From: Nitrospiraceae bacterium
Lineage (GTDB): Bacteria > Nitrospirota > Thermodesulfovibrionia > UBA6902
DNA: 58,589 bases
Direction: 5' to 3'
NCBI GenBank assembly: GCA_003599425.1
Contig: QZKC01000046.1
Coordinates: forward strand, 1 to 58,589
A program made the translations under genes and the position numbers. Below are positions 17,617 through 26,715 of this stretch, in pieces. The notes under the pieces were generated by a model. That model did not search any database. It had not been told where the DNA came from and saw nothing but the letters and a program-made list of their open reading frames with translations. Numbering within the stretch: the stretch's first letter is position 1; each line of letters starts with the position of its first letter.

Positions 17617-18954
17617 TTAACTTAATCCGAATTTATTGATCTTTCTCAGTAACGCCCGTCTGCTCATTCCAAGAATGGCGGCAGCTTTTGTTTTATTTCC
17701 ACCTGACATGATCATAATATTTTGAATGTGAGTTTTTATAATCTCATCTACCGAAAGATTGGTTGAACTTTTTGTACTTACCTTTTTGAGATGTTCTGGT
17801 AAATCTTCAGGCCTGATGAAATTCGCCAGTGTTACAAGGACAGCCCGCTCCAGGACATTTTCAAGCTCCCTGATGTTGCCTGGCCAATCATATGCCATGA
17901 GCAGGCGCTTGGTTGGCATGGATATCCCAGCTATTTCTTTACCTGTTTTTTCTCTGAATCTGTCAAGGAAAAAACGGCAGAGTAATTGTATGTCTTCTTT
18001 TCTGTCTCTCAGAGGGGGCAGATCAATAATAACGGTTGAAAGCCTGTAGAAGAGGTCTTCACGAAAAAGCCCCTGCTTTATTTTCTCGTTCAGATCAACA
18101 TTGGCAGCAGCGATGACCCGGCATTGCGCTTTCTTTGCATCGGTACTTCCGACACGCCTGAACTCTCCATTTTGCAACACCCTTAAAAGATGGGGCTGGA
18201 AACTTAACGGCATATGGCCGATCTCATCAAGAAAAATTGTTCCGCTTCCGGCTGCTTCAAACAGCCCTTTTTTATCAGATATTGCTCCGGTAAAGGCTCC
18301 CTTCACATGCCCGAAGAGTTCGCTTTCAATAAGGTGCTCAACAAGACCACTGCAATTGCAGGCAATAAAGGGCTGCTCGCGGCCGGGACCCAATTCATGC
18401 ATTGCACGGGCAAGCGCCTCTTTCCCTGTTCCTGTATCACCAGTGATCAGCATGGTCCTGTAGTAGGGCGCTACCCGCTGTATCAGGGAAAAAATATCGA
18501 GCATGGCCGGGGTCTTGCTTACCATTCCATGAAAAATGTATTTTTCGTGCAGCGCTTTTTCAATACGGAATATTTCTTTACGCCGCCGGTCTGATTCCCG
18601 TATCCTTTTGATTATTTTTTTGATCGCTGTCTTATCAATGGGGATACCAAGACATGCTGTTGCCCCGCATTTAATGATCTCAACTGCCTTGTTCTCGTCT
18701 TCTCTTGTTCCAACACATACAATATCAACTCTGGGGTCCAGCTTCTTTATCTTTTTAACAGTTGGCACCATGGAGCTTTCGCACGAGTTGCAGGAACAAC
18801 TGATGAATACAACATCTAAATATCCTTTTGATATTTCTTTTAGGATATTATCCTGCTTGAACAGGTCAAATACTTTGAATTCCTCATCCTGCAGGATCGT
18901 TTTAATTTCATCAAGGTAAACAGTATCAACGTACAGCAGCGCATTATGGATCAT
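17617..18954 (-). CDS. Sigma-54 dependent transcriptional activator, degenerate receiver
   Basis: This 445-residue NtrC-type protein has an N-terminal receiver-like domain (1-120) and an AAA+ domain with Walker A GDTGTGKE (172-179), the sigma-54 contact loop GAFTGA (219-224) and Walker B IFLDEIG. A C-terminal Fis-type helix-turn-helix ends KTKAAAILGMSRRALLRKINK. The receiver lacks the usual acidic pair, the phospho-accepting Asp (the site reads VVFISCSC) and the conserved Lys before Pro (LGIPID). It also has a cysteine cluster, SCSCNSC (52-58). It is probably not controlled by ordinary phosphorylation. It likely controls the adjacent pilus genes. Confidence 0.9.
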   Translation of the reverse strand: MIHNALLYVDTVYLDEIKTILQDEEFKVFDLFKQDNILKEISKGYLDVVFISCSCNSCESSMVPTVKKIKKLDPRVDIVCVGTREDENKAVEIIKCGATACLGIPIDKTAIKKIIKRIRESDRRRKEIFRIEKALHEKYIFHGMVSKTPAMLDIFSLIQRVAPYYRTMLITGDTGTGKEALARAMHELGPGREQPFIACNCSGLVEHLIESELFGHVKGAFTGAISDKKGLFEAAGSGTIFLDEIGHMPLSFQPHLLRVLQNGEFRRVGSTDAKKAQCRVIAAANVDLNEKIKQGLFREDLFYRLSTVIIDLPPLRDRKEDIQLLCRFFLDRFREKTGKEIAGISMPTKRLLMAYDWPGNIRELENVLERAVLVTLANFIRPEDLPEHLKKVSTKSSTNLSVDEIIKTHIQNIMIMSGGNKTKAAAILGMSRRALLRKINKFGLS

Positions 18955-19104
18955 GAGATCATCTCCGGCATTGGTTATGGTAGCGATGCATATATAATAA
19001 GTCTACTATTATCTTTGATTACCCCTTGTTTTGCAAGGCGAAAACGTATGGGAAACAGGGTGGAAGGCAATGATTTTTCCGGTGGCATCAGTGGATCTGA
19101 TATT

Positions 19105-20157
19105 TCAACGCATGATTAAAGTCCGGTCAATTATTTTCTCGAGGGCGCTCTTTACTTCACTGGGGGTGAGTTTTTTTGTGCATTCAAAAGTAAGGCAGTG
19201 ATTTCCTTTGCATTCCCTGCAGCCCACGTCTCCTCTCAGGACCGTTGAATCTTTGGTAAAGGGGAACCACCTCTTATGCGCACCGGGATGGAAAAATAAT
19301 CCAATGGCAGGAATCGTCCCTACCGCGGAAGCAATATGCAGGGGGCCGGTATCATTTCCAATATAGAGGGAACTGATCTCAAGAAGCGCGATCAGTTCAC
19401 CGAGAGAGAGCATGCCCCCCATGTTGTAAGCATGGGATTTAAGGCCTGCGATGATTTCATATATTTTGGGCAAATCTCTGTTACCCCCAATGAAAACGAC
19501 CTGCAAGCCTTCGGAAGACAGCCAGTCTGAAATTTCAATGAAGCCTTCCGAAGTCCATTCCTTGAACTTTTTGCCTGCCCCGGGATGTATGCAAATTATC
19601 GGCTTATTCTCCGATATCAGCATTGATGAAAGTTTATTTTTTACAGATCGCACATGGGCGTCTGATGCCTTCAGATTTGCATAGGGATTTTCATAAGAAG
19701 CTCCGGCTGCAGAAGAAATTTGGAGATACTTGTAGACCTTGTGCTCTTCTTCCTTTGATAGGTCAACTTTGCGATTATAACACCATGATCTTGTTGCAGT
19801 AGATGAGCCGATACGAAGAGGAGCACCTGTCAGAAAAGCAACTGTCGACGAGATATGCCTCGCCTCAAGGTCTATGATCAGATCGGGAGACACTCTTCTT
19901 GACTGGCAGATAAATTTAAAGAAGATGCCGGCTCTTTTTATTGCGGAGCAGCGCCTGAGTCCTTCCCTGGGATAAAGTATCAGATTGTCATTTCTGCATA
20001 TTGCCTCAGCGATCTCTTTGTATGAGTTATCTACGGCAAGATAGAACCGTTTATCCCTGTAAAAATGTTTTAGCGCTTTGATAGCGGGAATGGAAGCAAC
20101 AAAATTCCCCAGATGCTTATCTGTCATTATAACCAAGACCGTATTAAGTTCTTTCAT
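19105..20157 (-). CDS. Glycosyltransferase family 9 (heptosyltransferase-like)
   Basis: This 350-residue GT-B fold enzyme has the GT9 signatures DKHLGNFVASIPAIKALK at the N-terminus, IICIHPGAGKKFKEW (about residue 190) and IGNDTGPLHIASAVGTIPAIGLF (about 265-287). It ends with the Cys-rich tail CRECKGNHCLTFECTKKL common to this family. It transfers heptose or a similar sugar to a lipid-linked core at the cytoplasmic face. It lies at the edge of the polysaccharide region, divergent from the CCA-adding gene. The exact sugar is unknown. Confidence 0.88.
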   Translation of the reverse strand: MKELNTVLVIMTDKHLGNFVASIPAIKALKHFYRDKRFYLAVDNSYKEIAEAICRNDNLILYPREGLRRCSAIKRAGIFFKFICQSRRVSPDLIIDLEARHISSTVAFLTGAPLRIGSSTATRSWCYNRKVDLSKEEEHKVYKYLQISSAAGASYENPYANLKASDAHVRSVKNKLSSMLISENKPIICIHPGAGKKFKEWTSEGFIEISDWLSSEGLQVVFIGGNRDLPKIYEIIAGLKSHAYNMGGMLSLGELIALLEISSLYIGNDTGPLHIASAVGTIPAIGLFFHPGAHKRWFPFTKDSTVLRGDVGCRECKGNHCLTFECTKKLTPSEVKSALEKIIDRTLIMR

Positions 20158-20293
20158 CTTCTCGATTCTCTCGATTATCTGTTTGTTAGTAGTATAAAAT
20201 AATTTTGTTAATCTATGGAATACATTACACCATCGGACGACAGGCAGTTATCAGTATGCTAAACTATCGATTATCCGGATCACTGGAATTCAA

Positions 20294-21721
20294 ATGGCGC
20301 ATAGCTATGTGACTACATTATCGCTGAAAGACTGGCTGAGCTGCAAGAACATTAATATCACAGAATGGTATCTTGTGGGCGGGACTGTGCGCGATCTGTT
20401 GCTTGGTAGCTCTCCAAAAGACATCGACCTTGTCTGCAAGGGGGCAAAGAAATGTGCGCAGGCCATAGCTCAGTGCAACAATGCAGCATTGGTACATATG
20501 GAAAAAAAACCAGGGGAACCATGCTATCGGGTAGTTGACAGGGAGGACAGTGATAACTATATAGATATTGCGGAAATGCGGGGAGAGACCATATATGATG
20601 ATCTCAGCCAGAGAGATTTTACAATTGATGCAATTGCGGCAGTGGTGAATGAGAACAGCTCAGCGGGTTTGATCATTGACCCATTAAAGGGGCAAGAAGA
20701 TATCAAGGCAAAGATCATCAGGCAGACCAGCGAAAAATCCATAGTCTCTGACCCTCTGAGGATATTGCGTGCGTTCCGCCTTTCAGCCTCACTGGGCTTT
20801 ACTATAGAAGAACAGACAGCACATGAGATGAAAAAGCGGGCTGTCATGCTGAAAGATGTATCATCTGAACGCATTATGACTGAACTGCTGCTCATACTGC
20901 GGACGCCGCATAGTTCCGATTTTTTCAGACAGATGGACCGGCTTGGCATGCTGGAGGTCATCTTCCCGGAAATTCGGGCAATGAAAGATTGCCCCCGGAA
21001 CGGGTTTCATCACAAAGATGTATGGGAGCATTCCTTTCTGGTCATGGAATATGCCGAGCACATTATCGGCAATCTCCCTTCTCATTTCAGGGAATGGAGT
21101 TCAGATATACAACAGTACCTTAACAGAAGCAACCGTCTTCCACTCCTGAAACTTATTGCATTGCTTCATGACATTGGCAAGCCTTCCACAAAAAGTATAA
21201 ATCCTGATTCAGGCAAGATAACTTTCTACGGGCATGATGCAGCAGGCGCGGGGATGATTGACTCTGTCGCAGGCAGGTTGAAGGTATCCAGCCGGGACAG
21301 GGACTTTATGGTTCTTCTGACCGCGGAGCATCTTCATGTGCCTGGCATTGTCTCGGAGAACACTTGCTCTGCAACGAGGACACGATGGTACCGCAAAATG
21401 GGGGATGACTCAACTGCTGCCATAATTCTCGGAATGTCTGATGTAATGGGCAGCCAGGGTATCGACTCAACACAGAAATACAGAGAGCGTTTTGTAAGCC
21501 GGGCACAGCAGTGCGTTATTGATTATTATGAAAATCTGAAAGGAAAGATCGAAAGCCCGAACCTTGTTTCAGGGAAGGATATTATCATCCTTGGCATGGA
21601 ACCGGGCCCTGAAATGGGAATAATACTTGAACGGATCAGGGCTGCTCAGGATTCCGGAGAGATCAGCAGCCGTGAAGAAGCGCTTGAACTTGCAAAGAAG
21701 ATGATATCGCTACAGGACTGA
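20294..21721 (+). CDS. CCA tRNA nucleotidyltransferase / poly(A) polymerase family with HD domain
   Basis: This 475-residue protein has an N-terminal nucleotidyltransferase head (YLVGGTVRDLLLGSSPKDIDLVCKG, with GG and DxD motifs), the RDFTIDAIA motif, a DPLRILRAFRLSASLGF neck, and an HD domain (LLHDIGKPST, about residue 295). It adds or repairs the 3' CCA of tRNA, or adds poly(A). The tRNA in this window already encodes CCA, so a repair or polyadenylation role is possible. It is followed by a channel gene 23 bases downstream. Confidence 0.9.
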   Translation: MAHSYVTTLSLKDWLSCKNINITEWYLVGGTVRDLLLGSSPKDIDLVCKGAKKCAQAIAQCNNAALVHMEKKPGEPCYRVVDREDSDNYIDIAEMRGETIYDDLSQRDFTIDAIAAVVNENSSAGLIIDPLKGQEDIKAKIIRQTSEKSIVSDPLRILRAFRLSASLGFTIEEQTAHEMKKRAVMLKDVSSERIMTELLLILRTPHSSDFFRQMDRLGMLEVIFPEIRAMKDCPRNGFHHKDVWEHSFLVMEYAEHIIGNLPSHFREWSSDIQQYLNRSNRLPLLKLIALLHDIGKPSTKSINPDSGKITFYGHDAAGAGMIDSVAGRLKVSSRDRDFMVLLTAEHLHVPGIVSENTCSATRTRWYRKMGDDSTAAIILGMSDVMGSQGIDSTQKYRERFVSRAQQCVIDYYENLKGKIESPNLVSGKDIIILGMEPGPEMGIILERIRAAQDSGEISSREEALELAKKMISLQD

Positions 21722-21744
21722 AACTTTTGCATCTATAAGATATA

Positions 21745-22749
21745 ATGAACCGTGTGAATACAAGACAACGCGTCATACCCCCGATGGCCCTGATAATAGG
21801 TGTTATTTCTTTTGGGACATCGGGATACATGATCGTGGAAAAATGGAATTTTTTCGACTCGCTGTACATGACTATCATTACCCTGACAACTGTAGGGTAT
21901 ATGGAGGTTCATGACCTGACCCATGCCGGAAGGGTTTTTACCATTGTCCTTGTACTTGTTGGTGTCGGGACAATGTTATATGCGCTTGGCATAGGCGCCA
22001 AAGTGCTGCTTGAAGGAGAAATCAGAGAAATATTTGGGAGGAGGAAATTGAGCAAGAGAATAGAAAATCTGGAGAACCACTATATTATTTGCGGATACGG
22101 CCGAATGGGGAATATCATCTGCCGGGAAATGATACAGCACAAGGCCCCTTTTCTGGTCGTTGAAAAAAACCCGGAGATCCTTGCGTCCATAGACAAGGAT
22201 ATCCTGTCCATGCAGGGAGACTCAACGCAGGACCAGGTTTTAAAAGAAGCAGGCATCGAAAAAGCAAAAGGGCTGATCTCGGTACTTTCTACTGATGCAG
22301 ATAACCTCTATGTTGTATTGTCCGCTCGGGGATTGAATCCGAGGCTCAGGATAGTGGCGAGAGCGAGTGATGAAGGGGCAGAGCAGAAACTTTTCAGGGC
22401 TGGGGCGGATAACGTGGTTTCACCTTATTTCATAGGCGGACTAAGAATAGCCCACACAATACTTAAACCCGCTGTGGTTGATTTTATCGAATTTGCCACG
22501 AAGAGCGGCAATATCGAGTTGCAGATGGAAGAAGTCAAAGTGAAAGAGTCTTCCTCAATAACAAATAAAGCGCTCGATGAATGCGGGATACGAAAAGATC
22601 TCGGGATCATTATAGTTGCGATAAAGAGAGAATCAGGCGAGATGGAATTCAATCCTAAGTCTACGAGCGTAATAAGAAAAGGGGACACCCTTGTTGCGAT
22701 GGGGGAGACGAAGCAATTGAAGACTCTTGAGGACCTGGTTGGAGCGTAG
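21745..22749 (+). CDS. Two-helix K+ channel-like protein with RCK (TrkA-N/TrkA-C) domains
   Basis: This 334-residue protein has two transmembrane helices (about 12-31 and 64-88) around a pore loop, then a Rossmann RCK domain (HYIICGYGRMGNIICREM, about 112-130) and a C-terminal TrkA-C domain (about 255-334). The architecture is that of MthK-like channels gated by ligand binding. The selectivity filter reads TTVGYMEV (49-55) where TVGYGD is expected: the second filter glycine is replaced by Met. It may be a channel with altered selectivity or a sensor. It lies between the CCA gene and the O-antigen ligase. Confidence 0.88.
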   Translation: MNRVNTRQRVIPPMALIIGVISFGTSGYMIVEKWNFFDSLYMTIITLTTVGYMEVHDLTHAGRVFTIVLVLVGVGTMLYALGIGAKVLLEGEIREIFGRRKLSKRIENLENHYIICGYGRMGNIICREMIQHKAPFLVVEKNPEILASIDKDILSMQGDSTQDQVLKEAGIEKAKGLISVLSTDADNLYVVLSARGLNPRLRIVARASDEGAEQKLFRAGADNVVSPYFIGGLRIAHTILKPAVVDFIEFATKSGNIELQMEEVKVKESSSITNKALDECGIRKDLGIIIVAIKRESGEMEFNPKSTSVIRKGDTLVAMGETKQLKTLEDLVGA

Positions 22750-22758
22750 GGATAAATC

Positions 22759-23982
22759 TTGGGGAAGAGATATGAGATTATCGACAGGATCCTGGAAATT
22801 GAGATATATGTTTATATTGTTTTTATGTTCCTTACAAAAGGAGAAGGGATAAGGAATATCCTGCTCTTTTCAGCTTTCCTTTTCTGGCTTTCGACACTCA
22901 AGCACAGGGAAAACAAATGGGTGTTGAAAACCCCTGTTTTTGTACTGTTCTGGATTTATATAGGGACCATAACTGTTTCCGCTATTTTCTCTATAGACCC
23001 GGGCTATTCTTTTTTCAGCCTCGCGATAGAACCTCTCAAGGCAATCATAATATTATGCCTCCTGTCCACCGTATTGGCGGATGAAAATCGGTTGAAAAGA
23101 TTTGTTTACGTATTGTTTTTTATTCTTGTATTTACCATATCATTGGGCTATTACAGTTACTGGGCGTATGACCTCACTCTCATGAAACCTGTTACCTGGA
23201 TCAGGCATGCATGGCACAACAGATTTGCTATGGACATAAATACACTCCTTCCGTTCACCTTGATACTATTGCTGACAGCAAAGGACCTAAAAATGAAAAT
23301 TGTTGTCGTTGTTGTCATAGTTGCCGCTGTAACTGCGTTGATACTGAGCACATCCAAAGGCGGCCTCGCCGCATTTTTCAGCATGCTTGTCATATGGGGC
23401 ATTTATTTTTCAGTGCGACATAAGCTGAATAAAAAACTGGTGATATCATTTCTGATATTCATATCGCTTGTCATCGGTACAATCTCATATTTTTCTCTTC
23501 CAGAGGAAAAGCTCGCAACCCTGAAACACGATATCACGACCCTGACCAGGAGGACGAAGATATGGGGGCCTCTTGTGCATGCCGCACTCCAAAGGCCTAT
23601 TACAGGTTGGGGATACGGCAGCAGGATCTTTACACTGGACAAACCATTTGAAAGCACGCCCTTTAAGGTTGCGCCTGTTCAAGAGGATTCAGATTTCAGG
23701 AATCCCCATAATGCGTTCCTCAGGATATTTTTTCACCAGGGCGTAGTGGGACTTATTCCCTATATTGCCATGATCGGCGTGTCGGCTGTATCTTTCTGGA
23801 GAGGTGCGTGTAACAGTCAAAATTTACATAGTTTTGTTCTTGCGGCCTGTGCAAGCATTTTGGTCGGCATTTACTTCGTTAATTCCATTGTGGAAAACCC
23901 CCACTTGACAGATGTAGCTTTTACATTAGGGATCGGGCTTGCAGCCGGATATACAGAAAGTTCAAAAAGTCTTACACATTGA
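22759..23982 (+). CDS. O-antigen ligase / polymerase family membrane protein
   Basis: This protein of about 407 residues has roughly 10-12 hydrophobic helices and the Wzy_C/WaaL motifs: STSKGGLAAF (the usual SRG position), ITGWGYGSRIF, and DFRNPHNAFLRIFFHQGVVGL with the conserved His in PHNAFL. Such enzymes join glycan to lipid A core or polymerise it in the inner membrane facing the periplasm. The start is a TTG with a weak AGGGAT ribosome site, 10 bases after the channel gene, so the exact N-terminus is uncertain. It is convergent with the GT2 gene (6 bases between stops). Confidence 0.85.
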   Translation: MGKRYEIIDRILEIEIYVYIVFMFLTKGEGIRNILLFSAFLFWLSTLKHRENKWVLKTPVFVLFWIYIGTITVSAIFSIDPGYSFFSLAIEPLKAIIILCLLSTVLADENRLKRFVYVLFFILVFTISLGYYSYWAYDLTLMKPVTWIRHAWHNRFAMDINTLLPFTLILLLTAKDLKMKIVVVVVIVAAVTALILSTSKGGLAAFFSMLVIWGIYFSVRHKLNKKLVISFLIFISLVIGTISYFSLPEEKLATLKHDITTLTRRTKIWGPLVHAALQRPITGWGYGSRIFTLDKPFESTPFKVAPVQEDSDFRNPHNAFLRIFFHQGVVGLIPYIAMIGVSAVSFWRGACNSQNLHSFVLAACASILVGIYFVNSIVENPHLTDVAFTLGIGLAAGYTESSKSLTH

Positions 23983-23988
23983 TACAAC

Positions 23989-24954
23989 TCATTTCATGGC
24001 GAGATGGATCATTCCTCCCACAACGCCGGTCAATTGTGCTGCCGCTCTCAGAAATAACAGGGCTGGAGACAGAAGCCCGGCAGTCAGATCGCGTCTGCAG
24101 GATCTTAGTGTAAAGGGGACAGTTGTCAGTCCGAATAAGGACGCAATAGCCAAAGGAAGATACAGGAACTTGTTGAACAGTACCGCGTGCAAAATACTGA
24201 CAATGATCAGGGGAGGAAAGAGGATTTGGAGTTTCATCATCTGCGGAGTGTGCGAATCTTTCACGGCCTTGCCAGGATTTTTTTTAAGCGCAAGCATCCT
24301 CCAGTACGCGAACTTGTATTTCTTTTTCAGATAAGCGGTAAGCCTGTCAGGATGGATATGATAAACTGCAGCCTTAGGATTAAATACCATCTTATGGCCT
24401 TTCTGTGACAACCGGTATGACAGCTCCACGTCCTCAGCACAGGCAACAGGGAACTCGGTATCATATCCCCCCATCTCAAGGAAGATATCTTTTCTGAAAC
24501 CTGCCGAATAGGTGTCTATGAAGTCAATATACCTGTCTTTCATCATGTAACGGTACTTGTCCTCATATTCAAGCTGGACGAAACGCGCCGTTATCTCCTG
24601 TTGTCTGGTCTTATAGATTCCCTTGACGCCGACAACACGACTGTTCTTTTGTAACGGCTTTAGCATTTCCGTTATCCAGTTGGATTCAGGAAAGCAGTCG
24701 GAATCTGTGAAGAGAATGATCTCCTCATTGGCCTCAGATGCCCCTCTGTTCCTTGCGTTTGCGGGCCCTGCGTTTTGCTGTCTTAACAAACGCACAGTGC
24801 TGAATTCAGAAACAATATCAGGAGTGGAATCAGTTGAACCGTCATCAACCACGATTATTTCATGCTCTCCCGTATAATCCTGACGCATGAGTGAATCAAG
24901 ACATTGCCGAATTGTTTTTTCAGCATTATATGCGGGAATAATGACTGAAACCAT
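23989..24954 (-). CDS. Glycosyltransferase family 2 with C-terminal membrane segments
   Basis: This 321-residue protein has a GT-A domain: MVSVIIPAYNAEKTIRQCL, then IIVVDDGSTDSTPDIV, then LFTDSDC (the DxD metal site, about residue 92). A later AEDVELSYRL motif holds the catalytic Asp. Two or three hydrophobic helices (about 240-320) anchor it. It transfers a nucleotide-activated sugar to a lipid-linked acceptor. It ends 6 bases from the convergent ligase gene. The acceptor and donor are unknown. Confidence 0.88.
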   Translation of the reverse strand: MVSVIIPAYNAEKTIRQCLDSLMRQDYTGEHEIIVVDDGSTDSTPDIVSEFSTVRLLRQQNAGPANARNRGASEANEEIILFTDSDCFPESNWITEMLKPLQKNSRVVGVKGIYKTRQQEITARFVQLEYEDKYRYMMKDRYIDFIDTYSAGFRKDIFLEMGGYDTEFPVACAEDVELSYRLSQKGHKMVFNPKAAVYHIHPDRLTAYLKKKYKFAYWRMLALKKNPGKAVKDSHTPQMMKLQILFPPLIIVSILHAVLFNKFLYLPLAIASLFGLTTVPFTLRSCRRDLTAGLLSPALLFLRAAAQLTGVVGGMIHLAMK

Positions 24955-25215
24955 GCTACCTCCAGGTTTATGCTATAAGTCATCAAAGATCTTAAAATAT
25001 ATTTAAGATGTTTAGATATCACAAAGGCAAGCCTGTCTCAGGATTTTCTATAATCGACAGAATTGTTTGCATTTTGTCTTTTCATTTTGCAGATGTAATC
25101 TTTCGATAAAATTCAAAGTCTTTTTTTCAAAGGTGTCGTATAGGAATCTTCGTCAGCCTCACCTTTGTGCCTCTGTGCCTTCCATTGGAACGAAGTTCGC
25201 TATGAATAATCCATG
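24955..25215. other. Spacer between GT2 and radical SAM genes
   Basis: There is no gene in these 261 bases. It is AT-rich and contains a CTTTGTGCCTCTGTGCCTT run (25163-25181) flanked by CTTCGT (25149-25154) and ACGAAG (25190-25195), so a small hairpin is possible. The same words recur at 49692-49731 after aspS. Confidence 0.5.
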
Positions 25216-26709
25216 CTAATAGTTGCAGCCCTGTCGGTGCTTGCCCCCGGACAGTTTCAATAAGTGCTTGGAAAGAGTGATCGCGCCCTTTGAGAGCCTT
25301 TTCAGTTCTTGCGGATTGGACAGCCCTTGTATGAGCTTTTTTGCTATATAAGAAGGCCTCGTATAAAACTTCTTCCTCGCCTCATCGCAGAATGACACGA
25401 GTTCTTTATCAGAAAGACCCGGACGGGAAATGACACAGTTATGAAGCCCTTCCGGAGAGAGCCATTCCCTGAAATCTTCCGTTGTCAGGTACCTGTTTTC
25501 CCGCGCCCAATTGTAGGCATTTGTGCCAGGGTAAACCATGATCGGGAAAAACTGTGCTGTATCGGGATTAAGCTTAAGTGCAAAATCGAGCGTCGTATTC
25601 AGGGTCTCCTTTGTCTCGCCGGGATTGCCGACAAGAAAGCAGCCGTGAATAAGAATGCCAGCCTGCCGGGCATCCTTGAAGAACTGACGTATCCTTTCTA
25701 CCCTCAGGTTCTTTTTCATGGAATCAAGTATTGACTGGTCGCCGCTCTCTATACCGACGCAGAAAAGCCGCGCGCCTGCTTTTTTCAAAAGTATCATTGT
25801 CTCAAGGTCCACGTCAGCCCGCGAATTAGCAGACCATTTGAATCTAAGACCTCTCCGAAGTATCTCTTCAGCGAATTCGGTCGCCCTTTTTTTGTTCACT
25901 GTGAGGGTATCGTCCTCGAACATGATCTCTTTAAGGTCAGGGAAGTTTTTCAGACAGTATTCGATCTCGTCCACGACATTTTTGATGCTGCGGTATCGCA
26001 GTTTGTGCCCATTGAATGTCTGGGGATAGAGGCAGTATACGCAATGGTGAGGACAGCCCCTTCCGGTTATCAGGGTAACAATGGGGTATTGGCTGTGAGC
26101 GTAAAAGTAGTCATGGTAGTCGATATGCTTCCTGTAGACTTCGCTCACGAATGGCAGAGAATCGATGTCCTCAGCGAATTCCCTTTCGCTGTTGTGAAAT
26201 ATCTCATTGCCGCGCCTGAAAGTAAGCCCGTCAATTGCCATCAGTGCCTGCAAGGACACTTCTCCTTTATGCAATACGCTTGCAAGCTCAAGCACTGTGA
26301 ATTCATACTCCCTTCTCGCGACTGCATCAACAGATGCATTCATCTTTAAGGTCTCTTCGGGAAGCGCTGAGGGGTGGGTGCCGACGAGAAGCATAAAACC
26401 GTCTGTGATCTTTTTTATTTTTGCGGCAACGTCCACGTCGTTATGTATACTTGGCGTTGAAGTGTCGATGACAGTAAGCGCGGGAGAAAATTCTTCCGCA
26501 AGTGAAAGCACTTCGTCAAAGGTCATCTTTTTTGCCGGGGCGTCAATGATCTTGATATCAAAGCCGTTCTTTTCGAGAAGCCCCGCGGCATAACAAAGCC
26601 ACATCGGATAATAGAACGTGCCGCTTTTGGTCACAGCGGGGCTCCGCTGCTCGCGTGAAAATTTACCGTGCTCAGACATGAAGGGCGGATTAAGAAATAA
26701 TATTTTCAT
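25216..26709 (-). CDS. B12-binding-type radical SAM protein
   Basis: This 497-residue protein has an N-terminal cobalamin-binding-like domain (MKILFLNPPF, about 1-150) and a radical SAM domain with the cluster motif CPHHCVYC (about residue 222). GNPGETKET and GIESGDQSIL follow, typical of the BchE/methyltransferase-like class. It uses a 4Fe-4S cluster and SAM to generate a radical. The substrate is unknown. It lies 6 bases after a related gene on the same strand, at the end of the polysaccharide operon, so modification of a sugar or lipid carrier is a reasonable inference. Confidence 0.88.
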   Translation of the reverse strand: MKILFLNPPFMSEHGKFSREQRSPAVTKSGTFYYPMWLCYAAGLLEKNGFDIKIIDAPAKKMTFDEVLSLAEEFSPALTVIDTSTPSIHNDVDVAAKIKKITDGFMLLVGTHPSALPEETLKMNASVDAVARREYEFTVLELASVLHKGEVSLQALMAIDGLTFRRGNEIFHNSEREFAEDIDSLPFVSEVYRKHIDYHDYFYAHSQYPIVTLITGRGCPHHCVYCLYPQTFNGHKLRYRSIKNVVDEIEYCLKNFPDLKEIMFEDDTLTVNKKRATEFAEEILRRGLRFKWSANSRADVDLETMILLKKAGARLFCVGIESGDQSILDSMKKNLRVERIRQFFKDARQAGILIHGCFLVGNPGETKETLNTTLDFALKLNPDTAQFFPIMVYPGTNAYNWARENRYLTTEDFREWLSPEGLHNCVISRPGLSDKELVSFCDEARKKFYTRPSYIAKKLIQGLSNPQELKRLSKGAITLSKHLLKLSGGKHRQGCNY

Positions 26710-26715
26710 AAGTTC

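Noticed and set aside
18955-19104. c-di-GMP-type riboswitch in the activator leader
   Set aside because: A few words look similar, but the conserved core could not be assembled on either strand.
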